NCBI RefSeq assembly: GCF_963583255.1
Contig: NC_084807.1
Span: 24,697,572 to 24,761,571 of the forward strand
From: Pyrus communis
Lineage: Eukaryota > Streptophyta > Magnoliopsida > Rosales > Rosaceae
Direction: 5' to 3'
Length of the DNA: 64,000 nt
Shown: positions 10,985-23,600 of the stretch, in pieces
Layout of the letters: each line of letters opens with the position of its first letter
Position numbering within the stretch: position 1 is the first letter of the stretch
Made by a program: the position numbers and the translations under genes
Notes under the pieces: generated by a model
Seen by the model: the letters and a program-made list of their open reading frames with translations, nothing else
What the model was told of the DNA's origin: nothing
Databases searched by the model: none

Positions 10985-13900
10985 CATGAGATTGCCACAA
11001 TGCAACTAAAACAATGGTGCAGACAATCCTTATCCAAGCAAGCTCAGTAGCAGTGATGGCAAGAGCTCTATATTCAGCCTCTATTGGAAGATCTGGAAAT
11101 AGTGTGGTGTTTCTTTGAAGCCCACGAAATCAGATTTGAACCAAGAAAGACAATGAAACTAGTGGCAGACCTTTTGTCATTTGGATATCCAGCCTAATCT
11201 AAGTCACTATATGATTGCAGATAAATAGGTCCTAATTGAAATTGAATTCCATACTCTAAAGTTCCTTTGAGATACCTGATTATTCTCTTTACTGCAATAA
11301 CATATGACTCCATGGGATTGTACATAAATTGATAAGCTTGATTGATTGAGAAAGCTATGTCAGATCTAGTGAAACTGAGATATTGCAATGCTCCAACAAT
11401 GCTTCTGTATTGCTCAGGGCTATGATAATGTTTTCCATCATCTTTGAGCAACCTATGATAAGGAAGACATAGAGTGGCACAAGGTTTGCAGTCTTGAAGA
11501 TCAACTTTGTCCACTAACTCCTTTATGTACTTTGATTGGGAGACAAACAAACCATCAGAGGTGTAGTGTATCTGTAGCCCTAAGAAATAGTTCAAGATTC
11601 CCAAGTCCTTCATGTCAAACTCCTTGGTGAGATCTTCTATGGCATTTGAAACCAACTAAGGATCACTGCCTGTGAGGATCACATCATCAACATAGAGCAA
11701 GAGAACAAATGTGCTTAGTGATCTATGTTTAACAAACAAAAAGGGATTTGCTTGAGACATTTGAAACCCCAATCCTAGTAGAAAACTTGTAAACCTTTCA
11801 TTCAAAGCTCTAGGAGCTTGTTTTAAACCATAAAGTGATTTTTGAAACTTGTAGACATAGTTTAAGGGATGATTGGAACTTTGAAAACTTGGAGGTTGTT
11901 CCATATATACCTCTTCTTGAAGTATACCATGCAAAAATGCATTTTTGACATTCAATTGTCTTAGAGTCCATTTAAACCGAGCTACCAATGCTAGAATCAA
12001 TCGAATTGTTGTTGGTTTAACCACTGGACTGAATGTCTCACCATAGTTTATGCCTTCTTCTTGACTATACCTTTTTGCAATAAGCCTTGCTTTGTATTTG
12101 GATATTGACCCATATGCATTCCTTTTTATTTTGTACACCCACTTACAACCAACAAGGTTTTTATGTTTAGGAAGAGGAACAATGGACCATCTGTTTTGAG
12201 AATAGAGAGCATCAATTTCCTTTTGCATTGCAGATTGCCACTATAGTATTTTTGCAACTGCTTTGAATGTTCTTGGTCCTGTTGATGTGAGATTTGCAAC
12301 CACTGAAGCAGAATAGGCCTTTCTTTTGATAATTCTACTTTTTGACCTTGTTTGCATTGGATGCAGATTCATGTGGATTGGTAGAACAACAATGAGTTGT
12401 TCTTGTTAGAAATCAGGATCAACAGGGATAGGGAATTGTGTAATTTTAGGAAGGTTTTGTGATTTGTGAATTTGAATTTGTATCTAAAGTATGTAATATA
12501 GATGTTTGAATAGAATCTGAGGTACTACATGATTGTGTTTCCAAGAACTCTGAGGCTGTAGATGCAGTTAAGGATTATGTGGCACTAGATGATGTTTGAT
12601 TCAAGAGTTCTGAAGCTCGAGATGAGGATGAATGTATATGAGATACGGGTAATGTGATCTGATTATGTAGAGAAACAGATGGTATTGATGACGTAGACAA
12701 ATGCAATGGTGATATGGATGTTGGTTTTGAGATTTGATGTGTAATAGATGGCCGATTTGAATATGGGAATTGTGTTTCATAAAAAAAAAACACATGTCTA
12801 GAGATATAAATCTTATTTGTACTCCCATCTAGACATATAAAACCTTTGTAGTTTTCTGCATACCCAAAAAAGATATAAGTTGTTGGTTTTTGTTGTAGTT
12901 TATAATTGATATATGGCTTCAGTAAAGGGTAGCATGCACATCCAAAGACTTTCAGATGTGTAAGAACTAGAAGTTTTCCCATTAACAACTTGTAAGGAGA
13001 TTGCATCTTTAATGTAACACAGGGCATTCTATTGATCAAGTATATGGTTGTAGAATAAGCAAAGAACCAGAACTTGGATGGAAGTTTAGCTGTTTGCATT
13101 AATGTTATAACAATTTCTAAAATGTACCTATATTTCCTTTCAACTAAGCCATTTTGTTCTGGGGTATATGGGCAAGATTTCCGATGAAAAATTCCTTTTG
13201 ATGCTAGGAAATTTTGAAACTAGTGAATGGTATATTCTACACCACCATCACTTTGAAATGTTTTAACAGTTGCAGAAAATTGAGTACTGAGAAATGTATG
13301 AAACTTAACAAATGTTGCAAAAACTTCAACTTTATTATTCATTGGAAAAATCCAGGTGTATCTGGTACATTCATCAATGAAACTAACATAGTACCTAGAC
13401 CCTTCAAATGACAACATAGGGGCAGGTCCCCATACATCACTATGAATCACTTTTAATGGGTTTACAGATTTACTTGCAGAAAAAGGGAAAGACAATTTTG
13501 TAAATTTGCCTTCCAAACAAGGTGTACAAATAGTTTGAGAAGTGTCTGTGGATGCAGCAACCTTAGTGTGTTGTAGCATTGCAGAAGTAATTGCATTTGA
13601 TGGATGCCCTAATCTTTGATGCCCTAAGCTTGTATTAACAGGTTTGGTTTGGTAGCATGCATATACAGGTAATGTCTTATGTGGAAAATGAAATGGAATG
13701 TGGTAATAACTAGCTTTACATAGTCCATTGAGAAGTATTTTCCCTGTGATTTTGTCATGAACCCAAAAAGAAATATCATCACATATGAATCTACATTTGT
13801 TATCTTTGCAAAGTTGATATATAAATAATAGGTGTTGTGAGAGTTTAGGAACATGCAACACATTTTTCAGTGTAAAAGTGTGACTAGAAGCTTGCAGTAC

Positions 13901-14035
13901 TGATGTACCAATACTAGAAATTGTCAAACCTGCACCACTGGCAGTGGTTATGGTATTAATGCCTTGATATGGAGTAGCCAAATCCATATTTGCAAGTTCT
14001 GAGGTCATGTGAGATGTGACACCAATATCTGCAAC
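10985..14035 (-). pseudogene. copia pol (broken): protease, integrase, RT, RNase H
   Basis: Domains follow in copia order. Protease: ADIGVTSHMT near 14008, where the catalytic D-S/T-G is changed to D-I-G. GAG pre-integrase: HQRLGHPS. Integrase: HSDVWGP and FQSDGG, with a downstream glutamate in the region after the break at 13219. Reverse transcriptase: NVKNAFLHG and the catalytic LLYVDD at about 11680. RNase H: fragments such as SIEAEYRA near 11050-11090. Stops at the ends of the open pieces (about 13220, 12575, 11656, 11194) separate the domains, so the polyprotein is dead. Confidence 0.88.
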
Positions 14036-15318
14036 CTAAAACTGTTCAGGTAGTGCATAAAGATTGTAACTTGCTTGCATTGCAGTAAGATTGACTGATG
14101 GTGGTCTCCCTTGGTATGCAAAATTGTTCATATGGTAGCACTGAGTAGCTGAATGCCCAAACTTCCAACAGATTTGACATTGTATAATTACACCATTTCC
14201 GGTAAATGGTGTATTGTGCATTTGAAAACAATTTGCAGCCACATGACCCTTTTTGTTGCAGATTTGACAAGTAGGAATCTCATTTGGATGATCAGGACAT
14301 GTATGTTGGAATGGTTTTAGAGCACTAAGAATTCCAATGCCTGAGTTGTATAATAGAGAATGAAATCTGAGGCCATTATTGTACTGAAACTTGCCTCTTC
14401 CTTTTCCTCTATAGTTAGATCCTTTATATCTATTAGAATGAAATGAATTACCATTGAAATTTTCAGCGCCATATTGAGAAGATGATCATTGACTAGAATT
14501 AAACCCATTAGAACTAGACCCTCTATTGGGATTGTAGCCTTGGCTTAAGGAACCTATATCAAAGCCCTGAGATGGAGATGAAATTTGTTTAAGATTAATA
14601 GCTTTTCCTTTTGCTGAATGAGTACTTGCAACCATTGCAGATCCAAAATTCACAGAAGACTCACAAGACTGTCCAATTATGGCTTCCTCAGCAAGAAGCT
14701 GTGATTTAAACTCTTTCAATGAAATCCCATTTTCTCTTCCTCAAACAACACATCGAAATGTATTATAATCAGCAGATAATCCTTTAAGAGCAAGAATGAT
14801 TATGTCCTCATCTTCAAATAAGACACCAGTTGCAGCAAGATGATCTCTTACATCTTTGATTTTTTTTGTAGATAAACAGATATGGAATCATACCCTTTTT
14901 GAATATTTTGTAGCTCTGTCTTCATTTGAAAGATTGTGGCTTTTGTGACTGTGGAAAATCGTTCTTTGAGACTTGTCCACATTACATGAGAACTGGTACT
15001 TCCAAGAATGCAAGAAATCGCAGTGGATGACAGCGTAGCTATGAGAAGTTGCATAAGAGCACGATCATGCATTTTCCATACTTAATAGGCATCTGATTCA
15101 ATTCCTTCAAGATTTGCCTCATCAAGAAACCTCTGTGAACATTTCTTGGACCCATCAACAAAACCAAGAATGCCATGACTCTCTAGCAAACGACTGATCT
15201 GAAAACTCCATGCAAGATAGTTGGAGTCATCCAATTTCACTATAACCGAAGATGATACAATAGTAATAAGATTTGTAATGGATGATTGCACAATTTACAA
15301 TTGTGCTGCAGTGACCAT
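14036..15318 (-). pseudogene. copia gag (broken)
   Basis: The minus-strand frame starts at an ATG at 15318 and shows the copia gag N-terminus (KLDDSNYLAWSFQI, LLESHGILGFVDGS) followed by the UBN2-type middle region (SSTAISCILG, MWTSLKERFS). The C-terminal part carries two CCHC zinc knuckles; CQICWKFGHSATQC is complete. Stop codons and frame changes between 15318 and 14240 break it into at least five pieces, so no intact Gag can be made. Confidence 0.85.
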
Positions 15319-15527
15319 TGTTGAAACAACAAGAGATTTCTTCACTTTGAACTTTTATCAAACAGGTAACATGCATTGTTCTATCAATCGAGTATCTTCA
15401 AGTCTGGGAATTTGATAAACCCAGAAAAAAAAAACACATAGAATCAGCAGATCAGAAGGTTGAGAAGAGAAATATATGTTGTAGAGAGTATGTGGAAGCG
15501 TTGGATCCATCTATGGCAAGAATACCA

Positions 15528-15821
15528 TGTTAAGACTGCAAAGAAATCTTGAGGAAAAAGACTTAGAATTCTGAATAAGCTCAGCGAAGAAGAGAGAGAG
15601 AGAGAATCAAGCTTAGAGAGAAGAAAAGTTTGTTGTATTTCTTGACAATGAAGTAACAGATTTACAAAGTCTGTTATATAGGTTTTACAAAGCCTTATCG
15701 CTAAGCTAAAGACTAACTACCTTATAACAACCTATGTTATCTCTTGACAAGTGTCACTCAATATAACCATTGATTCATCTTCCACATGGATATTGGTTTT
15801 CTTCACTTCACTTTTCTTACA
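15528..15821 (-). repeat. copia 5' LTR
   Basis: 294-bp LTR, the direct repeat of 10632-10951. Transcription would run leftward from here. Confidence 0.93.
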
Positions 15822-16964
15822 CGAATGGCGCATTCAAGCCCTTTTATTTTTGGAAGTTAATATATTATTGTCCTTATCATCATGTATTTTCTTTAGTAAT
15901 ATAATATATGGGCAAAAAAGTTGTCACCATCTTCTTCATCATAATTAATAACATTATGTAATGAATAATATGAAATCAGAACGACTAAGAATCTCCAATT
16001 AAAAGAGAGGTGTGAGATGTTTGGAGAATTAGAACTATTGTAGAAGACATAAAATGGTTGGCTTCCTCTTTTAATTTAGTGGAATAGAACAATTTGTATA
16101 TTTGGGATGGTTGTATTCCCTATCAAGCTAGGAATGCCCTGTTGTATGACTCTAGAGGACTAGAGTGTTCCAGAGGCTTCTCCCTTAATTAATTTCTTCT
16201 TTTTTTTTCCAAAAAAAAAATCCATATTCAAAAGATAGTAAACTTTGTTCATTGTACAATAAATTTAAAAAGACGATACCACTTTTTTACATCATGTGAT
16301 TTACAAAATATAATCTAAAAAACTAGTTTCTCTAGCATTTTCCTAAATTTAAATCTTGATGGTGGACTTGTTTAGACATAAACGAGTGAACATTGAACAA
16401 TAGAGGTTTTTTGTTTGAGAGTAAGTATTGACCATTGCTTGAAACTTAGAGGCAATTAAGTGCGTCCAAAAATGATGAACGAGCAAACAAACTGCAGAAG
16501 TAAGAAAAAAGAAAAGTAGAAATATTATATTTTCAATCATCTTAATTTCATTCTTTTGTTCATTCTCCTCTTTCTTTCTTTCGTTCTTTCTTACATTGTC
16601 CTCCAAAACCATAAGTCGCATCTTTTTGTCCTTTTCAATTGTGGCCAAAATCTTTTCGTTTATTTTATGTAAATATGTAATTAATTAATAGTATACACGT
16701 AATGTCCATACGTAAGGAGTTGTAATACGTGTAAATATATTTGTTTGTCTTCAGTTAGTTATATTGAGCAAGAGTTTTCAATATAAATAGTATATTATAA
16801 ACGGTGTCTCTCCAATATTGTATTGTGGTCGAAGTATTCATGCATGGTGCATTCACAATTAAAAAGATCGAAATATAAACAATATTAATACTAATGGTTA
16901 TTCACACTTTTAAACATTGCAGTTAAAGAGATGGATGCATGGCACTTACTTTTTTATATGATTT
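15822..16964. other. Intergenic DNA
   Basis: No supported gene. A minus-strand frame at 16349-16648 (charged segment followed by a hydrophobic stretch) begins with TTG rather than ATG and matches nothing recognised. Confidence 0.5.
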
Positions 16965-17275
16965 TTCATTCACGTTCTATCTTTTAGAACATCATTCATA
17001 GATCATTCTTGCAAAAAATTAGATAAGTCTAAAACTATTAAAATATTTATTTGTAATGAAGAAAATGGACGAATAAGGTTCTACAAAAAAAATCATAAAC
17101 CCTTAACAATCATATGGTTTCGCATTTGGATGATTTTTGGTAGTCATGATCTTTGAAGGAAGATTAAAAGATAGACTGTTCATATTTTTGAAATACATAC
17201 AAAGCAAACCGCAGAATAATGTGTGCCAAAAATTGTGAAAAAAAATGATGCCACGGATAAATCCGTCTATAAAAA
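16965..17275. repeat. Dispersed non-coding repeat, copy 2
   Basis: Same family and orientation as 6360-6690: both contain TTTTAGAACATCATTC-type, AAAAAATTAGA, ATTTGTAAT and TGATTTTTGGTAG-type words in the same order and spacing. Confidence 0.6.
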
Positions 17276-17983
17276 AAATGACTACAAAATATTCGTATAA
17301 CCAATGTAGTTATATACAGTTATGCACAATGACATGATATGTTTGCAAGCACATTTTTAATAGAATCAAATTTTATGGTTGTAAGTAATATCATTTGTAT
17401 TACAGTGTGTCAACGCTATGTTTTTAAGTAGCATTAGAGTACTAGCTAGTAGTTATAAGATCAATTAATTTCCTATATTTAAGGTATTTCCGCGCCGAAC
17501 GCTCAATGCTTCCTAGTAAGACATTCCGTATACGGACATGAGAAACCTGCAAGTTTGAAATGGCTTCAATTAACATTCGACGTCCCCAAACTTTTTTTAA
17601 TGCAAAATTTGGCGGGGGAATTATAGAACCCTAGAAGGCCTGACGTGCCTCCAAGTGGCAGCAACCCGCGTATCCCTCCCTCAGTCCTTCACTTGCCATC
17701 ATCTTTTCTTTTGTCTTCTAATGTCAAGTTTCCAAACAGAAATTTCCAAGAGTTCATGCAATTACGTTGTTCTTTTCTTTCTTTCCCCATCATTTTAGTT
17801 TATAACACTAAAAAAATTATGAAACGTTCTTCTTGTTCCAGATTTCAACGAAAAGGTCCTCGAAAGTGTTTTGTTTGCTCTTTGACCTGAACCTGAATCC
17901 TAAACCCTAAACTCTAAATTGCAACGGCGGAACCGAGCAGTTTCTCCCGTTTGTACCAACAATTGCCATTAGTGACATAACAA
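17276..17983. other. Upstream region of the U-box gene
   Basis: Presumed promoter and 5' UTR of the downstream gene. The plus-strand frame at 17645-17890 is not in frame with it and looks like chance. CT-rich stretches at 17690-17790 are typical of plant leader DNA. No element could be assigned with confidence. Confidence 0.45.
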
Positions 17984-20047
17984 ATGGATGTAGCCCTTGT
18001 TCCTCCTCTAATGGTTTCCACGGGATTTTTGCCGACTGGGTCGTTGTTACAATCATCGGTTCACATATGCAACGAAGTTTGCTCCATGGAAAAGCTTCCG
18101 GTTCTGCAGGGCCGGAACATCTCCACCATGATAAGGAGGATCAGGCTCCTGGCTTCTCTGTTCGAAGAGATACAAGAATCAAACGGCCCGCTTCCTCCCT
18201 CTTCGATCCTTTGCCTCACGGAGCTTTTCTCGGTGATTCGAAGAGTCAAGTTTCTGATCCAAGATAGTAAAGACGGGAGCTCTCTGTGGGGGCTTATGCA
18301 GACTGAGTTGGTTTCGAATCAGTTTTATGTGCTGGTGAAGGAATTGGGGAGGGCTCTTGATATTCTGCCACTGAGTTTGCTTAAGGTGACGGCAGATATC
18401 AGAGAGCAGGTCGAGCTTCTTCACCGGCAAGCGAAAAGAGTGGAGCTTTTTATCGATCTCAAAGAGCTGCAGAGAAGGGAAGAGCTTTTGGTTTTGATGG
18501 GAAGCAATAGTGAGAAGAACAAAGCGTTCATAGATTTGGTCAAAGTGAGAGATGCTCTGAGCAGCATTGGGCTGAGAAACACCGTGGATTACGAAGAAGA
18601 AACCTCGAAGCTCGAGGCAGAAGCTCGCAAGCAAGCAGGCAGCGGAGGGCTGATTGTGGTGTCAAACATAAACAATCTCATTTCCCTTGTTTCGTATTGC
18701 AAGACCATCATTTTTACTGATGATGAATTCAAAAAACTGAGTAAAGAGGATATGAAACTGCACTGTGTCCCCTCGGGTAGATATTATGATCGTTCTTCAT
18801 CATCTAAATCGTTGATTCCCAACGTTCCGCATGAATTTCGCTGCCCGATTTCATTGGATTTGATAAGAGACCCTGTTATTGTAGCATCCGGGCACACTTA
18901 TGACCGAAATTCGATTGCACAATGGATCAATTCAGGGCACCAGACGTGCCCCAAAAGCGGGCAGAAGCTGATTCACATGGCGCTTATTCCAAACTATGCA
19001 CTCAAGAGTCTAATGCAACAATGGTGCGAGGAGAACAATGTTCCCACAACTAAATCTTCCCAGTCTTCTTCCTCCGATTTGGAGAGGAGCAACAGTAAAA
19101 GGGAGATGTATGCGGACGCTGTCGATCACATTTCAGTTGCAAAAGCTGCTGCTGATGCTGTGAAATTGACAGCTGAGTTTCTGGTGGGAAAACTAGCAAC
19201 TGGCTCACCGGATATCCAAAGGCAAGCGGCGTATGAGCTCAGATTACTTGCTAAAACCGGCATGGATAATAGAAGGATCATAGCTGAGGCGGGAGCTATT
19301 CCGTTTTTGGTGACGTTGCTGAAATCCCATGAACCGAGAATTCAGGAAAACGCGGTTACTGCACTGCTCAACCTCTCCATCTACAACAACAACAAGATTC
19401 TGATCATGGCGGCAGGAGCAATTGACAACATAGTAAACGTCTTGGAATCAGGGAACACAATGGAAGCAAGAGAGAATGCAGCAGCAGCAATTTTCAGCTT
19501 GTCCATGATAGATGACTGCAAGGTAACGATTGGAAAGCACCCTAGAGCGATTCCGGCCTTGGTGGGGCTTTTGAAAGAAGGCACTCCGGCTGGTAAAAAA
19601 GATGCTGCCATAGCACTCTTAAATCTTGCAGTCTACAATGCCAACAAGGTGAGCGTTGTCTTTGCCGGGGCGGTTCCTCTCCTCATCGAGCTGTTGATGG
19701 ATGACAAGGCAGGCATTACGGATGATGCCTTGGTAGTGCTTGCTCAGCTTTTGGGTTGCTCTGAAGGGATGGAAAAGATTGGGAAAAGCAGGATTTTAGT
19801 GCCTATTCTTATCGATCTCTTAAGATTTGGTTCTCCAAAGGGGAAGGAAAACTCAATCACTCTTCTGCTGGGGCTGTGCAAAGACGGAGGAGAGGAGGTT
19901 GCAAGACGTCTGTTAATGAACCCACGGAGTATTCCTTCTCTTCAGAGCTTGGCTGCAGACGGATCCTTGAAAGCTCGAAGAAAAGCCGATGCACTGCTTA
20001 GATTACTGAATAGGTGCTGCTTTCAATCTCACAATCAGATTGGATGA
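17984..20047 (+). CDS. U-box/ARM-repeat E3 ubiquitin ligase (PUB16-19 type)
   Basis: A 687-aa single-exon E3 ligase. It should transfer ubiquitin from an E2 to substrates bound by its ARM repeats, in the cytosol or nucleus. Three parts are visible. The helical N-terminal UND region spans about 20-270 (DILPLSLLKVTADIREQVEL). The U-box spans about 280-355: FRCPISLDLIRDPVIVASGH, TYDR, W, TCPKSGQ and LIPNYALKSL are all present, with Cys287 as its first cysteine. The tandem ARM repeats span about 400-675 (IQRQAAYELRLLAK, IQENAVTALLNLSI, ARENAAAAIFSLS, GKKDAAIALLNLA). Length and intronless structure fit the PUB16-19 group, whose members act in stress, ABA or immunity signalling; the exact orthologue was not resolved. 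It converges on UGP3. Confidence 0.93.
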   Translation: MDVALVPPLMVSTGFLPTGSLLQSSVHICNEVCSMEKLPVLQGRNISTMIRRIRLLASLFEEIQESNGPLPPSSILCLTELFSVIRRVKFLIQDSKDGSSLWGLMQTELVSNQFYVLVKELGRALDILPLSLLKVTADIREQVELLHRQAKRVELFIDLKELQRREELLVLMGSNSEKNKAFIDLVKVRDALSSIGLRNTVDYEEETSKLEAEARKQAGSGGLIVVSNINNLISLVSYCKTIIFTDDEFKKLSKEDMKLHCVPSGRYYDRSSSSKSLIPNVPHEFRCPISLDLIRDPVIVASGHTYDRNSIAQWINSGHQTCPKSGQKLIHMALIPNYALKSLMQQWCEENNVPTTKSSQSSSSDLERSNSKREMYADAVDHISVAKAAADAVKLTAEFLVGKLATGSPDIQRQAAYELRLLAKTGMDNRRIIAEAGAIPFLVTLLKSHEPRIQENAVTALLNLSIYNNNKILIMAAGAIDNIVNVLESGNTMEARENAAAAIFSLSMIDDCKVTIGKHPRAIPALVGLLKEGTPAGKKDAAIALLNLAVYNANKVSVVFAGAVPLLIELLMDDKAGITDDALVVLAQLLGCSEGMEKIGKSRILVPILIDLLRFGSPKGKENSITLLLGLCKDGGEEVARRLLMNPRSIPSLQSLAADGSLKARRKADALLRLLNRCCFQSHNQIG

Positions 20048-20647
20048 CAGTGTTGAGAGTCTTTGGATAGATACAATTCAGGTGTATATTTGTGAAAATT
20101 AAGCACAGAAATCACAGTACTGTTCATTTGTTACTGCAAATTGATCCCAAAGCTAGAAGTGTTGTTTGTTTCCAGAACTGTATATTTTCCCTTCTTTTTT
20201 TTTTTTGAGTCCATATGATTCATACCTTTCCGAAGAGAGCGAAAATGGTTCAAACCCAAGATACATGCACAGCAACTATATTTCTTGCCAGATCTACTAA
20301 AGAGCTAGATCGAAAATGAAGTAATTGAATACATTTTATTGCTTCATCAATTTTACATCAGTTTCTCGAGAAGGCAACAACCTGTTGCCCCTCGCCGATG
20401 ATAAAAGAAATAAGTAGATACAATGAGCAGCTGGAGTGACCCTAAGGGTATGACGCTCTTAATTTAACATACTATTGCTTAAAAAGGGGGAAGGAGAAGA
20501 AGCAATTCCAAAGACGAAATAGGTTTAACTATGTTAAACCAGTCAGACCAGAGCATGCCGGCTTTGATGCTGTTATGAGGGTGAGTTCCAAATCCTTTGG
20601 TGAACCACGATTCACCAATGACGAGGATGAGTATTTCGTATAGCGTT
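20048..20647. other. Overlapping 3' flanks of U-box gene (+) and UGP3 (-)
   Basis: 600 bp between convergent stop codons, presumably 3' UTR on both strands, with a T run at 20195-20206. No other gene. Confidence 0.6.
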
Positions 20648-23600
20648 TTACAACTCTACCAATTCCAACTGAATGTGTGTGCCCTTTATCCTGTACTCCC
20701 AGAACCAGGTTCCACTATCCATCATGTTCTGTTCAATGGGATATAATCGGGTGGCTAAACCTGCAAAATCAATGAAATGGTGCATCAATTGATGATTGCC
20801 TAGCACTGATTTAAGGATGTGACAATACATTCAGGTATGTGAGCGTGTAAGAGAGGAAGGGATTCAGTTCTAACTCTCAATGTTAGGCTCAACTCTACCG
20901 TCTCAGATATAAATTTCCATGTTTCATCAAACAATTTCCCATCAGTCTTTAGTGACATAGCAGGAGACCAGAGTACTATTCACATACTCGCATTGCCAGG
21001 TATAATAAGTAATACATTATGCTGATTATCTGTAAGAGTGCTTTTACGAAAAGTCAATTCTAGTCGGAGTTAGATATCTGAAGTCAACAGCCAAGTTAAC
21101 TTTACAGTTTACATACCTGAATCTCCCGCTGTGATCTTCATTTTGTAGCCATTTGGAACTTCAAATGTATGATTTCCCTGCATCCGGTTGTAAGCAGCAA
21201 AATAAGCTTCATAGATTTTACTTGTAAAATAAATTCATGATTTCTGAATATACGCGGCAAAGGTGGCCTCCTAACAATTAGATGTAACTTCCGTTTTCCA
21301 AGGTCATCGGAGGAAATATCCCTAATGGAATGAAGAGAAGCTTATGACTGGAGGTCATATCCCTAATGGAACGATAAATAAAAAATCTATGAAATTCAGT
21401 GATTTCTGAAAAACTTTGTCTATCCTCCGTGCATATCTCCACTAATTGGTTGTCAATCTAACCTGTAAGATAACATCAGTTGCCTCAAATTCAGCATTTC
21501 CATGCAGTACAACCTTGCAAGCCTCGAGGCGTTGAACATCATGCTTCCAGTACACATTGTCTTCAAAGTTCCAGTCAATTCCATCATTTAGTACTTTTAA
21601 ATTTTGCAATTTACATCTTCCACACCTGTGGGATGAATGTAGTATGAGTCCAATTTTAAAATGGGCTCACCATTTCTGAACAGTCTTAAAATGTAGTAAG
21701 GATTAACACAGCATACTACCTGTGCCCATATTGTAAAATGGGTTCACCATTTTGATCAATCCTAGTTGAGCCCATAACGTTATCAGCCTCTACGATCAGG
21801 CTTCCATCAAGCTGGACAGTAGAAAACAGATTAGCTAAGGAAACAATAATATTCCTTAATGTGTTGTATGTGAACAGTATGAACCTGAACATTCCTCCAC
21901 AGAAACTCTGCAACTTCTACTTGTAACTCAGAGCCCTCGGATACTGAGCCTCCATAGAACTGGTAGACAGAGACAATTTTCTGCTTAACTATTGAGCTCA
22001 ATATTTTGAATGAGGAAAGGAAATAAAATAGGGAAGTGACTTGCCCACACCCCTTTTAGCTTCTCAAATGCCCCTCTTTATTTGTGGCCATCAGATTGAA
22101 TAAATTAAACGAAACCAACGGCAAGGATTAAACAGGGGTGTGCAAGAGGCCAAAAAGGGTGAGTGAAAATCACTTCTTATAAAACAAACACAGCAACATA
22201 GTCTTGGTTGCTACGTGAATTTCTAAATGACCACTTGATTATTATAGCATGCGAAAATGGAGGCATAAAACAATGCAGATAGAATCTCAATATGGTAACT
22301 CGTGATAAAAGAATTCAGAAATACAATACAAACTAAATGCACATTCCAAGAGTAAAAGGAGAAAATGAGATAAACTTGAAATTGCGCATTAGCTCACATT
22401 GACTTACTTTTTGTCTGGTGACCTCCCAAAGCGGGCCAAGAGCAGGGTGCAGAAGAATAAGAAATGGTGGTCCCGAACTTTGATATTTTTCATTACTTCC
22501 AATCTGCAGCATATCAGAAGCAAAATACCATAACTGAGCATCAAAAAGAAAAATCATAAAAAACAAAAAACTTTATGGGTTGCTACAAGAAATGAATTTG
22601 CATTGAGCAAATACTTATGGGCTGTTTGGTATCCTTCTTGGATCCTTTTTTTTTTTTTTGTTTTTGAAACTAATTGAGTACTAAGTAACTTAGCTACATT
22701 CATCATTTTTTCTTAAACTTGTACAATTGTTTTCAAATTGATGACCAAACAACCCATTAGTATCTAATGATAGCTCACACCATATGGAAGTAAGTTATTA
22801 ACATTATTACAACAGAATTAAGAGGATGTACCTCAGGAAGTTCAATATCACATTGTGAAAGAAGATCATGGGCATTCCGTAGGATATCCAACAGTGAACC
22901 ATCAGGAGTCTACACGTGAAATCAACCTAAACATATTAAACTTCGGGAGAAAAATTACATCTGTTCTGTGCAAAGAACGTGTAAACTTAATTCAGTCCAA
23001 GCTCTACTCCCAAACTGGAGACAGAGAACACATACATACTTGGTGTAAAGATTTCTCCGCATGTCTTCTTTTCCTCTTAGCAGATGATGTGACCCTTCTT
23101 CGTTCATTATAAACAATGAAGGTATCAAGCTTATCTGCCAACAGTTATTGCCACTAAAGTTATTGACAAGCATAAACATAACGCGGATTGGTGTGCCACA
23201 ATAATCCACCATATAGACTGAAATAATACCTTCAATACCCTTATAACATCGAGATGGACAAGTATTAAGAAAGCTGTCAGCAATATTTTGCATCGTGCAT
23301 TCAAGCCTTCCACCAGAGACACTACGATAAATGAAAAGTGATTAGAGACTGGCTAATAATTATTCGTGTGCGCTACATGTTCTGACTCTTCTTATAGTGC
23401 ACATTGTAATGATTTGCATACCATGCAGAGTAATTACTAGTTCGTTGGTGAAAGAAGGTAATTTGAGGTTATCTTTGCACATCTGCTGTCAAGTATTACT
23501 GACGACAACAAAATAGTCACTTGCAAAAAGAGCACTTAAGTTTTAAGAAAGTACCTGTGTTGTTTTCCAAATTGGTCTACAAATGTTATAGGCTTTTTAA

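Larger units (their letters stand above)
10632..15821 (-). mobile_element. Ty1/copia LTR retrotransposon, full length, inactivated
   Basis: Two direct LTRs (10632-10951 and 15528-15821) bracket a gag-pol region read on the minus strand. The 5-bp target duplication CGAAT is exact (10627-10631 and 15822-15826). LTRs begin TG and end CA on the coding strand. The primer binding site next to the 5' LTR starts TGGTAT (plus 15522-15527) like the initiator-Met tRNA sites of copia elements, and a polypurine tract (GAGGGGGGA) abuts the 3' LTR at 10952-10960. The pol order, integrase before reverse transcriptase, is the copia order. By hand the LTRs differ at about 16 substitutions plus one GA-rich length change in some 290 aligned bases, so the insertion is not recent. 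Confidence 0.95.

Noticed and set aside
16349..16648. 99-codon minus-strand frame with charged segment and a possible membrane helix
   Set aside because: Starts with TTG, no in-frame upstream ATG, no family recognised.
17645..17890. 81-codon frame upstream of the U-box gene
   Set aside because: Not in frame with the downstream protein and without domain; more likely leader or promoter DNA.
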